Shown here: one piece after another, positions 1 to 7,811 of the stretch
How the letters are laid out: the number at the start of each line of letters is the position of its first letter
Position numbering within the stretch: position 1 is the stretch's first letter
NCBI RefSeq assembly: GCF_022394535.1
Contig: NZ_CP089414.1
Coordinates: 2,480,001-2,544,000 of the forward strand
DNA: 64,000 nucleotides
Direction: 5' to 3'
From: Dyella terrae
Lineage (GTDB): Bacteria > Pseudomonadota > Gammaproteobacteria > Xanthomonadales > Rhodanobacteraceae
The notes under the pieces: generated by a model
Told to the model about the DNA's origin: nothing
The model's input: the letters and a program-made list of their open reading frames with translations, nothing else
The model's database searches: none
Made by a program: the position numbers and the translations under genes

Positions 1-754
1 GATAATTCGGGCCGCCACGCACCGTGGTGCCCACACCCGGCGCAATGCTCGGGTCGAGAAAATCCACGTCGAAGCTGATGTGCAGGTGCGTGTTCTCGTC
101 GATGCCGGCCAGCGCTTCTTCCATCGTGCGCTTCATGCCCACTTCGTCGATATGGCGCATGTCGAAAATGCTCACCTGCGACTCGCGCACCAGGCGCTTC
201 TCACCCTCGTCCACCGAGCGGATGCCGATCTGGCGGAACACCGCTGCCGAAGTAGCCGGCACATGGCCGCCCATTTCGATCAATTCCTTCGGCCCGTTGC
301 CACACAGGCAGGCCACCGGCATGCCGTGGATATTGCCCGAGGGCGTGGCTTCCGCCGTGTTGAAGTCAGCATGCGCATCCAGCCACAGCACGCGCAGCGT
401 CTTGCCTGTGTCGCGGCAATGGCGCGCCACGGCGCTGATGGAACCGATGGCAAGGCAATGGTCACCGCCCAGCATGATTGGCAGGCGGCCATCGGCCAGC
501 TCCGCGTAGATCGCCTCATGCACGGCTTGGTTCCAGGCGACCACTTCCGGCAGATGGCGATAGCCATTTACCGGCGGCTGCCACGGGTTGAGCGGCCCCT
601 GCAGATTGCCGCGGTCAACCACGTCCAGCCCACGCCGCGTGAGCCTCGCGGCCAGATTGGCCACCCGCAATGCTTCCGGACCCATGGAAGCGCCGCGATG
701 CCCCGCACCGATGTCGGTGGGAACGCCGATCAGGGAAAGTGCCTTGTTGACCAT
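1..754 (-). CDS. rocF: Arginase (partial, C-terminus beyond the window)
   Basis: Hydrolyses L-arginine to ornithine and urea in the cytoplasm; ureohydrolase fold with a two-manganese centre. The reading frame opens at the ATG complementary to 752-754 and stays open to base 1, so about 251 N-terminal residues are present and the C-terminus is off the window. Metal-ligand motifs are clear: GGDHCLAIGS, LWLDAHADFNT and SFDVDFLDPSIAPGVGT. The N-terminus (SLIGVPTDIGAGHRG) and the GPEALRVANL segment are of arginase/RocF type rather than agmatinase. The gene is followed upstream by a rhodanese gene on the same strand, 38 bp away; there is no sign of an arginine operon. Function is confident; it could still be a paralogue acting on another guanidino substrate. 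Confidence 0.93.
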   Translation of the reverse strand, partial: MVNKALSLIGVPTDIGAGHRGASMGPEALRVANLAARLTRRGLDVVDRGNLQGPLNPWQPPVNGYRHLPEVVAWNQAVHEAIYAELADGRLPIMLGGDHCLAIGSISAVARHCRDTGKTLRVLWLDAHADFNTAEATPSGNIHGMPVACLCGNGPKELIEMGGHVPATSAAVFRQIGIRSVDEGEKRLVRESQVSIFDMRHIDEVGMKRTMEEALAGIDENTHLHISFDVDFLDPSIAPGVGTTVRGGPNY

Positions 755-792
755 GAAAACCTGCAGTGTGGATACGGGAAGTACGAGACGTC

Positions 793-1236
793 TTAGTGTG
801 CCAGAGGCAGATGGCGTTGCCGCCACCCATTCAGGCTGCCGTCCAGCACCCGCACGTGGGAATAACCGAGGTCGGTGAGCGTCTGCTGTGCCTTCGCGGC
901 GCGCTTCCCGGAGACGCAATACACCACGATCTCACTGTCGCGCGGCACGCCGAGCACGCCCGCGCGGCTGGCCAGCTGTTCCACCGGGATATTGAGCGCA
1001 CCGGCGATATGGCCGTCGGCGTATTCGTCGGTATGGCGCACGTCCAGCAACACCGGCGCCTGTCCTGCCTGCTGGCGTTGCAGCAGTTGCGCGGCGTCCA
1101 TCGGCGCATCCGCCGCCATGGCAGAGCCCATGCCCACCAACAACCACCCTGCAAGCAGGGCAGCCTTGAGCCTGCGGGACCGTGGCCCCCGGCCTGGCGA
1201 AACGCACTGAAACACCGCCAACACCTTGAATGTCAT
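793..1236 (-). CDS. Exported single-domain rhodanese-like protein
   Basis: A 147-residue protein. The first ~42 residues contain an arginine-rich stretch and a hydrophobic segment (LKAALLAGWLLVGMG) ending in AMA-AD, a good Sec signal peptide, so it should be periplasmic. The rest is one rhodanese domain: LLDVRHTDEYADGHIAGALN, then the active-site loop VYCVSGKRA with the catalytic cysteine, and a GLNGW-like end. Members move sulfur between thiols or act as thiol carriers; the substrate cannot be predicted. The start could be internal because the first 20 residues are not needed for export. Confidence 0.85.
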   Translation of the reverse strand: MTFKVLAVFQCVSPGRGPRSRRLKAALLAGWLLVGMGSAMAADAPMDAAQLLQRQQAGQAPVLLDVRHTDEYADGHIAGALNIPVEQLASRAGVLGVPRDSEIVVYCVSGKRAAKAQQTLTDLGYSHVRVLDGSLNGWRQRHLPLAH

Positions 1237-1441
1237 GAAGTAATGGACAAGCCGGAAGCCCGGCCACCGCCCATAGTAACGTCAAAGGCACCCAATATTC
1301 CCCGCCGGGTGCTGGAGATCGCCCGTTATTCCAGCGAGAGCTGGAAGCACTCGGCAACAGGAAACTGCTTTGTCAGTGCTTCGCCAAGCGGAAGTGCCTG
1401 GCGCAACCTACGCGAAGTTGACGCCCGTGATGTCGGCCCCG

Positions 1442-1711
1442 CTACACCATGCCGCGAATCTTCCCTTCCGCGTGGATCGCAGCGATCAGTTCAACCGATG
1501 CATCCGACCACCGCTCGACAGCAGCGCCATCCCGAACAATGGTGTCGTGCACAAACCCGAAGCGATCACCGTCTCGCCAGACTTGGGCGATATAAGCCAA
1601 GTCAGCCGGTGTCTTGGTAATGGTGAGCTCGTAGTGAAATGTCGATCCAGCATGGTTGAACCGATGCGTCGATCTCGCCACGGCATAGCCCCACAATCCT
1701 TGGTGGCGCAC
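1442..1711 (-). CDS. Small hypothetical protein
   Basis: An 89-codon frame starting with GTG at 1711. The frame is open upstream for about 29 more codons without an ATG. Composition looks protein-like (YELTITKTPADLAYIAQVW, then a C-terminal SDASVELIAAIHAEGKIRG), but I recognise no family. It has no signal peptide or membrane segment. It stands alone between the rhodanese gene and the frameshifted zincin gene, so the context says nothing about a role. The start is uncertain. Confidence 0.45.
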   Translation of the reverse strand: MRHQGLWGYAVARSTHRFNHAGSTFHYELTITKTPADLAYIAQVWRDGDRFGFVHDTIVRDGAAVERWSDASVELIAAIHAEGKIRGMV

Positions 1712-2085
1712 ATATATGCCAGCGCAAAAGCACTTCGAACACTCTGCCGAACGGTCTACGCCGAGATCAAGGAAACGTGTACTTGGAACGTAGATCGATC
1801 AAAGCGAATGAGTGGCAGTGCTTTCAGAGAGCCAGCTCATTGCCAATGTCTACGCACTCTCGCCGCCAAGTAGTGAGTATCGCCAACATAGCTGGGCTCA
1901 CAACCGCGAGTATCTCGAAATAAATACACGCCACGCATACCAAGTCAGCAAGAATGATTAGTGAACCTGACCCCGTTCTTGCTCGACAGCGCTACCTTCG
2001 CCCTGGTGGCGATATTCAAGATTTGTCCAATTGTCTTTGCGGGTGCACGGCTGTATTAGAAGACCTTTCAAAGGAGCGCAGCGCA
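1712..2085. other. Non-coding stretch with the left 21-bp repeat
   Basis: No convincing gene. It holds the left copy of the inverted repeat at 1960-1980 and ends with a ribosome-binding site (AAGGAG, 2071-2076) before the ATG at 2086. Confidence 0.5.
1960..1980 (+). repeat. Left copy of a 21-bp inverted repeat
   Basis: Reads AGTGAACCTGACCCCGTTCT and one more T. Its near-perfect reverse complement (19 of 21 positions) is at 3653-3673. The pair brackets the frameshifted zincin gene and its partner. Confidence 0.7.
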
Positions 2086-3082
2086 ATGGCCTCAATGGAA
2101 GATCACTATGCTGTCTGTATGCCATGCCGGCTCAGAAATGAGGCCCGCAAAGCTGAGGCGCGCGCAAATCCTCCGACGCCGCACCCTGAGCCCGCGCCGC
2201 CGCCGTCATCGATATATGACCCAAATCTCTACTACGCACAATTGCAGCTTGTGCGAGAGGGCGACGGCGGCCCCGTGCCGAATCTGCCCTATGAGGCAAT
2301 ACTAAGCGACGGAACGCGCGAGTGTGGCGCGACAGATGCCAATGGTTTCACTGCGATAATTTGCACTGCGCGACCGCTAGCCGTTCAGCGCGTCACGCTG
2401 ACGTCGCCAGCCCAGGCTAGGACATTACCGTGCTGCGATGCCCCTTTAGACAGCACAGATGGCGAGCGAATTTATTTAGACGCTGGCAGCAATGTGTTTG
2501 CTTACACTGCCAAAACAACGACCGAACCCGCCGTTACCCGTCTACCCGTGCCTAAAGGCCGAGCCCGCGCCTTGACGGCCGGCGAAAGAAGCCATCGCGC
2601 GAACAGTGTTCGGCGATGGTGTCGACTACTCAGAAGTAAAGATTCACAATCGTGGAACGTTGCTTTTTTTGGGGTTTCAAGACAGCGATACAGCAGTAAC
2701 GCCAAACGGCGAAATGTTCATGCCTTCCAAAATCTATCGGGACGATTACTCACAGGGCACAGACGCAGATAGGCGTCTATTCATGCACGAAATGGTTCAC
2801 GTCTGGCAATTCCAAATGGATTACCCGGTGAAGCGCAAGGCGTTGACGGTGACAATTCACAGGGCATCCGCCTATCGCTACACACTGACACCAAATAGTC
2901 GTCTAAGTGATTTCAACATGGAGCAGCAAGGCAATTTGATGTCTGACTACTACATGATTTGTATCTATCGGCGCGCTCAATCTGCCTACAATCCTCACAC
3001 GCACCCGGCATATCTCTATCAGGTGATGCAGCCGTTCGTTAACCCGACCGATCCCCGTCACTTACCGAACGTGAATCTATGA
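2086..3082 (+). pseudogene. Frameshifted T6SS-associated zincin-like effector
   Basis: Two overlapping frames together encode one protein. The first (ATG 2086 after AAGGAG) has a proline-rich linker and a prealbumin-like/effector N-domain (AILSDGTRECGATDANGFTA). Around 2580-2600, after LTAGE, the frame shifts; the rest continues in the frame that ends at 3082 with VFGDGVDYSEVKIHN and the zinc-protease motif HEMVHVWQ, followed by AYRY and FNMEQQGN. This arrangement matches the Vgr-associated zincin family found with type VI secretion genes (established family knowledge). A 1- or 2-base indel explains the break; mutation or sequencing error cannot be told apart here. Its stop overlaps the start of the next gene by 4 bp. 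Confidence 0.7.
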
Positions 3083-3639
3083 AGCGCTTCTGCCTGATTT
3101 CCATTGCGCTGTGGGTCGTTATCGCGCGCAACGCCGCAGGACAGGATGCGCCCAAAGGCTTGCCGTCGTTGACTATCAAGCAAGCCGACAACGTCCCAGC
3201 CGCCTGCTTGCCTATCCACAATGAAGCGTTGCCACTTCTCGGTGCTGCAGTTGGGCCGCTTGATGGCGAGTGGCCGCCGGAAGAATGGGCGATAGTCAGG
3301 CAACCTAGCGGTAAGGCATTCATACTAAAGCCGGGAGAGTGCATTACCTACGGAGCGACGTTAAACGGATATAGACAAGAAGGCGGGGGGCATCCGTTAG
3401 TTGCGGGCGCGACATATGAATTCATCGTGCGTAGCGGCGACAAACCCTCACGATGGGATGAAGGGCTCTTTTTAAGCGTGTTCTGCATCGAGCAGCAGGC
3501 TGACGGTTCGCGCCGAATTCTCCCCTATGTTCTTCACGACGATGGCACGGCGACCTATCCGCGCTGCGGAAGATATATAGGCTGGAAAGCAGCGCCGAAT
3601 AGCTTTATTCCATCTGACTATCCGGCTAGCCGAGAGTAA
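3079..3639 (+). CDS. Exported small protein, possible immunity partner of the zincin
   Basis: 186 residues with a Sec signal (MKRFCLISIALWVVIARNAAG). The ATG overlaps the stop of the upstream zincin (ATGA), which implies translational coupling. Conserved-looking parts are KPGECITYGA, LVAGATYEFIVR and FLSVFCIEQQADGSRRI, which resemble the putative T6SS immunity periplasmic lipoprotein families; I do not see a clear lipobox. A role as immunity protein is inferred from coupling to the effector and from periplasmic targeting, and is not shown by any catalytic motif. Confidence 0.6.
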   Translation: MKRFCLISIALWVVIARNAAGQDAPKGLPSLTIKQADNVPAACLPIHNEALPLLGAAVGPLDGEWPPEEWAIVRQPSGKAFILKPGECITYGATLNGYRQEGGGHPLVAGATYEFIVRSGDKPSRWDEGLFLSVFCIEQQADGSRRILPYVLHDDGTATYPRCGRYIGWKAAPNSFIPSDYPASRE

Positions 3640-3652
3640 ACGGGCTACAACC

Positions 3653-3673
3653 AAAAACGGGGTCAGGCTCACT
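3653..3673 (-). repeat. Right copy of the 21-bp inverted repeat
   Basis: Reads AAAAACGGGGTCAGGCTCAC and one more T on the plus strand; it is the inverted partner of 1960-1980 and lies 14 bp after the stop of the secreted partner gene. Confidence 0.7.
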
Positions 3674-3731
3674 TTCCACAAAGCAGGCCAGCAAATTTCG
3701 TAGCCGTTGGGATGGCCGCACTCGCCCCAAC

Positions 3732-3769
3732 AAAAAAGGCCTGCGCAGACCAAGTCCGCACAAGCCTTT
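3732..3769 (-). terminator. Rho-independent terminator of tRNA-Thr
   Basis: On the minus strand AAAGGCTTGTGCGGAC and GTCTGCGCAGGCCTT form a long stem around TTG, followed by a run of six T. It lies directly downstream of the tRNA. Confidence 0.85.
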
Positions 3770-3778
3770 CTGTTTATC

Positions 3779-3854
3779 TGGTGCCGGCAGCAGGAGTCGA
3801 ACCCGCGACCTACTGATTACAAATCAGTTGCTCTACCAACTGAGCTATACCGGC
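3779..3854 (-). tRNA. tRNA-Thr (TGT anticodon)
   Basis: 76 bases including an encoded CCA end. The acceptor stem GCCGGTA pairs with TGCCGGC, with a mismatch or wobble at the last pair. The D-loop TAGCTCAGTTGGTAGAGCA, the anticodon arm ACTGA-TTTGTAA-TCAGT (anticodon TGT, decoding ACA) and the T-arm GCGGGTTCGACTCCTGC are all present. A terminator follows. Confidence 0.96.
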
Positions 3855-3903
3855 GAAGGGTGGCAAGTCTAGCAGGCCTGTGTGGCCGAGCGCCAAAGAT
3901 GGA

Positions 3904-4653
3904 TCAGAAGCAGCCGGTGCTGTGGGAGCCGACGCCCTTGACGCGGTTGCGCCAGTCGGCATGGCCATTGTCGGCGATGACCACGTCCAGCCAGTACTCG
4001 GGCACGGTTTCGGTGCGTTCGGTCATCTGTGCAGGGAAGCCGGCGGCGACGACTTGTTCGCGGCGGCGGCGGGCGTTGGCGGGGTCTTTGAACAGACCTA
4101 GGGACACGGTGTTGGATTGGTCACCCTGGCCGACGACGAAATAGTCGCCCACGTTGGCGGCGGCGAGGCGGCGGCCGAGTTCCAGCGCCTTGTCGCGGCT
4201 ACCACCGCCCGGCAGATAAACCCACCAGCCGGCGGTCTGGGTGGTCTGTTCCTGGCGCGAGCGCATGCGCGCGGCCTGGTTGGTTAGCGCGACACGGGCG
4301 TTGCGCATATCCGTCTGCGTGGCGAAGGGACCCAGCGCCATACAGGTATAGGTGTTGGGTCGCGGCGGTTGCGGCGGCGCGGGTGCCGGCTCCGGCGCGC
4401 GAGCCTGCGGTGTCGGACTGGAGGCCGGGGCAGAAGGCGCGGCGGCCGTCGACGGCGTGGCGGCAGACGATACGGGTGACGCGGGCGTCGGAGCGGAGGA
4501 TGGCGCGGCCGGGCGCTCGCTCAGCAGGTGCAGTTCTGGCACACCGCTATCGGTGGCGGCACGACCATGCACGTCGTCCTGGCCAAGCAACAACCACGCG
4601 CCCACTGCGATATTGAGTGCGATCAGCAGGACAAAGAGCAGGCGCAGGAACAT
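3904..4653 (-). CDS. SPOR domain membrane protein
   Basis: 249 residues: an N-terminal membrane anchor (LLFVLLIALNIAVGAWLLLG), a long Ala/Pro/Ser-rich periplasmic linker, and a C-terminal SPOR-type repeat region (YTCMALGPFATQTDMRNARV; YFVVGQGDQSNTVSLGLFKD). SPOR domains bind denuded glycan strands at division septa, so the protein probably follows the divisome; I see no catalytic domain. It is downstream of birA-coaX on the same strand, 39 bp after coaX, and probably co-transcribed. Confidence 0.85.
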   Translation of the reverse strand: MFLRLLFVLLIALNIAVGAWLLLGQDDVHGRAATDSGVPELHLLSERPAAPSSAPTPASPVSSAATPSTAAAPSAPASSPTPQARAPEPAPAPPQPPRPNTYTCMALGPFATQTDMRNARVALTNQAARMRSRQEQTTQTAGWWVYLPGGGSRDKALELGRRLAAANVGDYFVVGQGDQSNTVSLGLFKDPANARRRREQVVAAGFPAQMTERTETVPEYWLDVVIADNGHADWRNRVKGVGSHSTGCF

Positions 4654-4692
4654 CGGCGATCCGATCAGGCGAGCGGCGAAGGAGCAGCCATT

Positions 4693-5451
4693 TTAGAGAG
4701 ACTGCTCGACAGGTGTATGTGCGTCCGACCACACGGACAATCCACGCAGCACGCTGTCCTGGCTGAGCCGGGACGGTAGGGCGATCAGCGGTGCCAGCGA
4801 TTCCGCGTCGCCGCCACCCAGGATCAATTGCGGCGCACCGCCCAGCGACGCAGACATGTGCGCTACGAAGCGCTCGACCAGCGCGGCAGCCGCCTGCCAA
4901 CAGCCGGAGGCGACGGCATCGGGCGTGTTGTCGGCGGCCTCGAGCACCCTGCCCGGCCGGTCGACCAGTACACGCGCGGTGGCGCCCAACAGGGATTGCT
5001 GCATCAACTGCGGTCCGGGCGCGATCAGTCCGCCCAGGTGTTTTCCGTCTGCATCGAGCGCGTCTAGCGTCAGCGCAGTGCCGACGCCAGCCAGCACGCA
5101 TGGCGCCAGCCCTTCGGCGCGGGCGGCCACCATGCCAAGGAAACGATCCACGCCCAGGCGACCGGGTTCGGGATACGCGTTGCGCACGCCGCAAGCTTCG
5201 GCAGGCGTGCGTAGCCAGGTCGTCGTCCGTTCGAAGCGGGTAGACACCACGGCGGCGATTTGCGCTTCGCGCGCACCGTCCACGACGGAGGCACCAAACA
5301 CGTGATGCGGCGCGGGCAGGTGGCGCCATGCGTCGTGCAGCGCGAGCACCACGTCATCGTTCCACGCCACCGCACCCTGCGCGTGCCACTGCGCGCCATC
5401 ACGCAGGGCCCACTTCAGACGCGTGTTGCCAAGATCGAGCAGCAGCCTCAT
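4693..5451 (-). CDS. coaX: Type III pantothenate kinase
   Basis: Phosphorylates pantothenate, the first step of coenzyme A synthesis, in the cytoplasm. 252 residues, a usual length. Motifs: N-terminal phosphate loop LLLDLGNTRLKWAL, YPEPGRLGVDRFLGM (pantothenate site with the catalytic Asp), and GVGTALTLDALDADGKHLGG. The ATG overlaps the birA stop (ATGA, 5448-5451), so translation is coupled. The birA-coaX order is common in beta- and gammaproteobacteria. Confidence 0.95.
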   Translation of the reverse strand: MRLLLDLGNTRLKWALRDGAQWHAQGAVAWNDDVVLALHDAWRHLPAPHHVFGASVVDGAREAQIAAVVSTRFERTTTWLRTPAEACGVRNAYPEPGRLGVDRFLGMVAARAEGLAPCVLAGVGTALTLDALDADGKHLGGLIAPGPQLMQQSLLGATARVLVDRPGRVLEAADNTPDAVASGCWQAAAALVERFVAHMSASLGGAPQLILGGGDAESLAPLIALPSRLSQDSVLRGLSVWSDAHTPVEQSL

Positions 5452-6416
5452 GCGCGACGCACCGTGACGTCGGCGCTATCGATGCGATGCAGGCCATCAC
5501 TGGCTTGCAGTAGCAGCGCACCGCGCTCGTCCACACCTGCGCCGACGCCTTCCAGCACGCCGGCTGCACCCTGTACGCGCAGCGCTTTGCCATGCAGCAG
5601 GTCGTAGCGAGCGTATTCCGCGACGAAGGCGGCGAAGCCTTCGCGCTCGAACTGTTCCAATCCTTCAGCCAAGGCTGTGACCAATGCGGCGGCGACGCGG
5701 TTGCGATCCGGCGCTGCGCCGGCCAGTGTCGTCAGGTCGTTCACCGGCTGACCCGCCTGTTCGTGCAGAGCCGAGGTAAGCCGCACGTTGAGGCCCACGC
5801 CAATGATGGCTGCGCACGGCCCCTGATATTCCCCGCCCAGCTCGACCAGGATGCCAGCAAGCTTGCCGGCGTCGCTCAGCACGTCGTTGGGCCACTTGAG
5901 GCCCGCGCCCTCGATGCCCAGCGAGGTCAGCGTGCGCATCACGATCACGCCCACTGCCAGCGACAGCCCTGACAAGGCAGCGAAACCCGCGTCGAAGCGC
6001 TTGAGACAAGACAGGTAGACGTTGAGCCCTGGTGGCGACAGCCAGCGGCGACCACGGCGGCCACGACCTGCGGTTTGGGTTTCTGCAAGCACCATGCTGA
6101 GGTCGGGTAGATCCGCCTGTCGGCGCTGGATCTCACTCGAGGTCGAGTCGATCTCCCAATGCAGTTCCAGCGTGCCAAGACGCTTGCGCACGGCGGCAGG
6201 CAGCGCGGCTTTCAGGGCAGGCAAGTCGAGCAGTTGGACCGGCCACAGCAAGCAGTAACCCGCCGTACCGCGTGATTCCACCGGCACGCCGCGCGCCCGC
6301 AAAGCCTCGATCTGCTTCCAGATGGCGGCGCGGGTTACACCCGCACGCTCGGCAAGCTGGGCGCCGGACACCATGCCGCCATCCGCCAACGCGACCAGCA
6401 GCTCCTGCGCCTGCAT
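5448..6416 (-). CDS. birA: Biotin-[acetyl-CoA-carboxylase] ligase / biotin repressor
   Basis: Activates biotin with ATP and transfers it to the carboxyl carrier protein. 322 residues from the ATG complementary to 6414-6416, which precedes a winged-helix DNA-binding domain (MVSGAQLAERAGVTRAAIWK), so it may also repress biotin genes. Ligase motifs: ETQTAGRGRRGRRW (biotinoyl-AMP loop), LKWPNDVLSDAGKLAGILVE, and a small C-terminal SH3-like cap. The frame is open far upstream to 7088, but this is high-GC read-through: the family length and the HTH start favour 6416. Followed by coaX with a 4-bp overlap. Confidence 0.95.
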   Translation of the reverse strand: MQAQELLVALADGGMVSGAQLAERAGVTRAAIWKQIEALRARGVPVESRGTAGYCLLWPVQLLDLPALKAALPAAVRKRLGTLELHWEIDSTSSEIQRRQADLPDLSMVLAETQTAGRGRRGRRWLSPPGLNVYLSCLKRFDAGFAALSGLSLAVGVIVMRTLTSLGIEGAGLKWPNDVLSDAGKLAGILVELGGEYQGPCAAIIGVGLNVRLTSALHEQAGQPVNDLTTLAGAAPDRNRVAAALVTALAEGLEQFEREGFAAFVAEYARYDLLHGKALRVQGAAGVLEGVGAGVDERGALLLQASDGLHRIDSADVTVRRA

Positions 6417-6663
6417 TACGCGGCGTCCCGGGCCGACACGCCACGACGGCAGCGCCCGCAGGAAAAGGGAAACAGGGAGATAGGACGTGACATTCAATAA
6501 TTCTAGCTTGCCGGCGCGACGCCTCGCAGCGTCAGCGCACTGTAAGTCGCATGACTTCTGGGACTCGCGGGCTCCGTAAGGTCGAAATAGGTGGCACTGG
6601 TATCGCCCCCTTTTTTCTGCCAGCATCGGGATCTTGGATTGCGGATCAAGGGGTTGAACCGCC

Positions 6664-6975
6664 ATGGGTTTCGGGAAGATCTTGTTTGGTTGTGTTCTGT
6701 GTGTCGGCAGCCTGAGTGCTGCATCGGCCATGGACGCGGACAGCCAGGATCTGGGCTCGATGCAGCGCACGGTGGACAGCAACTCCAACCATGAAGGCGC
6801 AGGCAGCAGCAGTGGCGGCGACGCCCTGGGCCTGCCGCGAGAAACCACAACCGCACCCAGTTCATCCTCGTCGTCGTCCGGCGACAATTGCCCGCAGAAC
6901 ACCCCGGCCCGTGGGGCGCGCGGTCGCCAGAACCGCGTCGGCTGGCAGTCGTTGTTGCCGGGCTCCATCCAGTAA
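6664..6975 (+). CDS. Small exported Ser-rich protein
   Basis: 103 residues. A clear signal peptide (MGFGKILFGCVLCVGSLSAA, ending near ASA-MD), then a low-complexity hydrophilic tail with runs of Ser and Asn and a basic end. No domain recognised. It is divergent from birA and ends just before mtfA. Real coding is supported by the signal sequence and codon pattern; function unknown. Confidence 0.6.
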   Translation: MGFGKILFGCVLCVGSLSAASAMDADSQDLGSMQRTVDSNSNHEGAGSSSGGDALGLPRETTTAPSSSSSSSGDNCPQNTPARGARGRQNRVGWQSLLPGSIQ

Positions 6976-6986
6976 CTCCAGTACCC

Positions 6987-7754
6987 GTGCCCGCTGCCTG
7001 GTGGCGGCGCCTCCGCGCCTACCTGACGCCTCCTCCGCTTGCCGATGAACCTTGGCGCCAAGCGCTGTGCGCTTGTCCGCTTGCGCAACGGTTGGATAGC
7101 GAACGTCAGCAGGAGCTACGCCGACTGGTAGGTGTGTTTCTCGCACGCAAGCGCTTTCACGCACTCGCCGATGCCGAACTGAGCGACGACATGTGCACCC
7201 TGATCGCCATGCAGGCCTGCATGCCCGTGCTGCGACAAGGGCCGAAGTCGCTGCGAGGCTGGCGCGACATCCTGGTGTATCCCGGCGAGTTCAAGGTGAA
7301 ACGCAGCCACCATGACGACCGCAGCGGCGTAGTGACCGAAAGCGACGACGTACTGATCGGCGAAGCGTGGGAACGCGGCCCGCTGGTGCTCTCGCTGGCC
7401 GACGTGCAGTTGGACCTGGCCCAACCATGGGACGGCTACAACGTGGTCGTGCACGAGATAGCCCACAAACTCGACATGCTCGACGGCCCGCCCGACGGCG
7501 TGCCAGTGCTCCCACCGCATATTCCTCGGCGCCAGTGGATCGTCGCGTTCCAACGCGCCTTCGACCGGCTATCCAACGATGTGGCGCGCGAGCGCGAGAC
7601 CTTGATCGACCCCTACGGCGCAGAAAGCCCGGACGAGTTCTTCGCTGTAGTGAGCGAGCTGCACTGGTCACAGCCGGCGACGTTGCGCCGCGCAGATGCA
7701 GTGGTGGCGGATTTGCTGCAGGCGTACTACGGGCCTTCGTCGGCACCGGGGTGA
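6987..7754 (+). CDS. mtfA: MtfA family zinc peptidase
   Basis: M90-type zinc metallopeptidase; in E. coli MtfA interacts with the glucose regulator Mlc (DgsA). Catalytic motif VVHEIAHKLDMLDG (HExxH) is about 150 residues in, with the downstream Glu-containing YGAESPDEFFAVVSELHW helix. Other family landmarks: DDMCTLIAMQACMPVLRQG and DVLIGEAWERGPLVLSLADV. I chose the GTG at 6987 (255 residues) because it lies 11 bp past the preceding stop. The frame could begin earlier at 6888, which would overlap that gene by 88 bp. Confidence 0.88.
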   Translation: MPAAWWRRLRAYLTPPPLADEPWRQALCACPLAQRLDSERQQELRRLVGVFLARKRFHALADAELSDDMCTLIAMQACMPVLRQGPKSLRGWRDILVYPGEFKVKRSHHDDRSGVVTESDDVLIGEAWERGPLVLSLADVQLDLAQPWDGYNVVVHEIAHKLDMLDGPPDGVPVLPPHIPRRQWIVAFQRAFDRLSNDVARERETLIDPYGAESPDEFFAVVSELHWSQPATLRRADAVVADLLQAYYGPSSAPG

Positions 7755-7811
7755 GATGGGTTTGGCCGTCTAAATGGGGTGTGAGGCTAGATTGCCCCCT
7801 CACCCCAACCA

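Noticed and set aside
5448..7088. 546-residue BirA
   Set aside because: The N-terminal 224 residues are low-complexity, high-GC read-through; the HTH begins at 6416.
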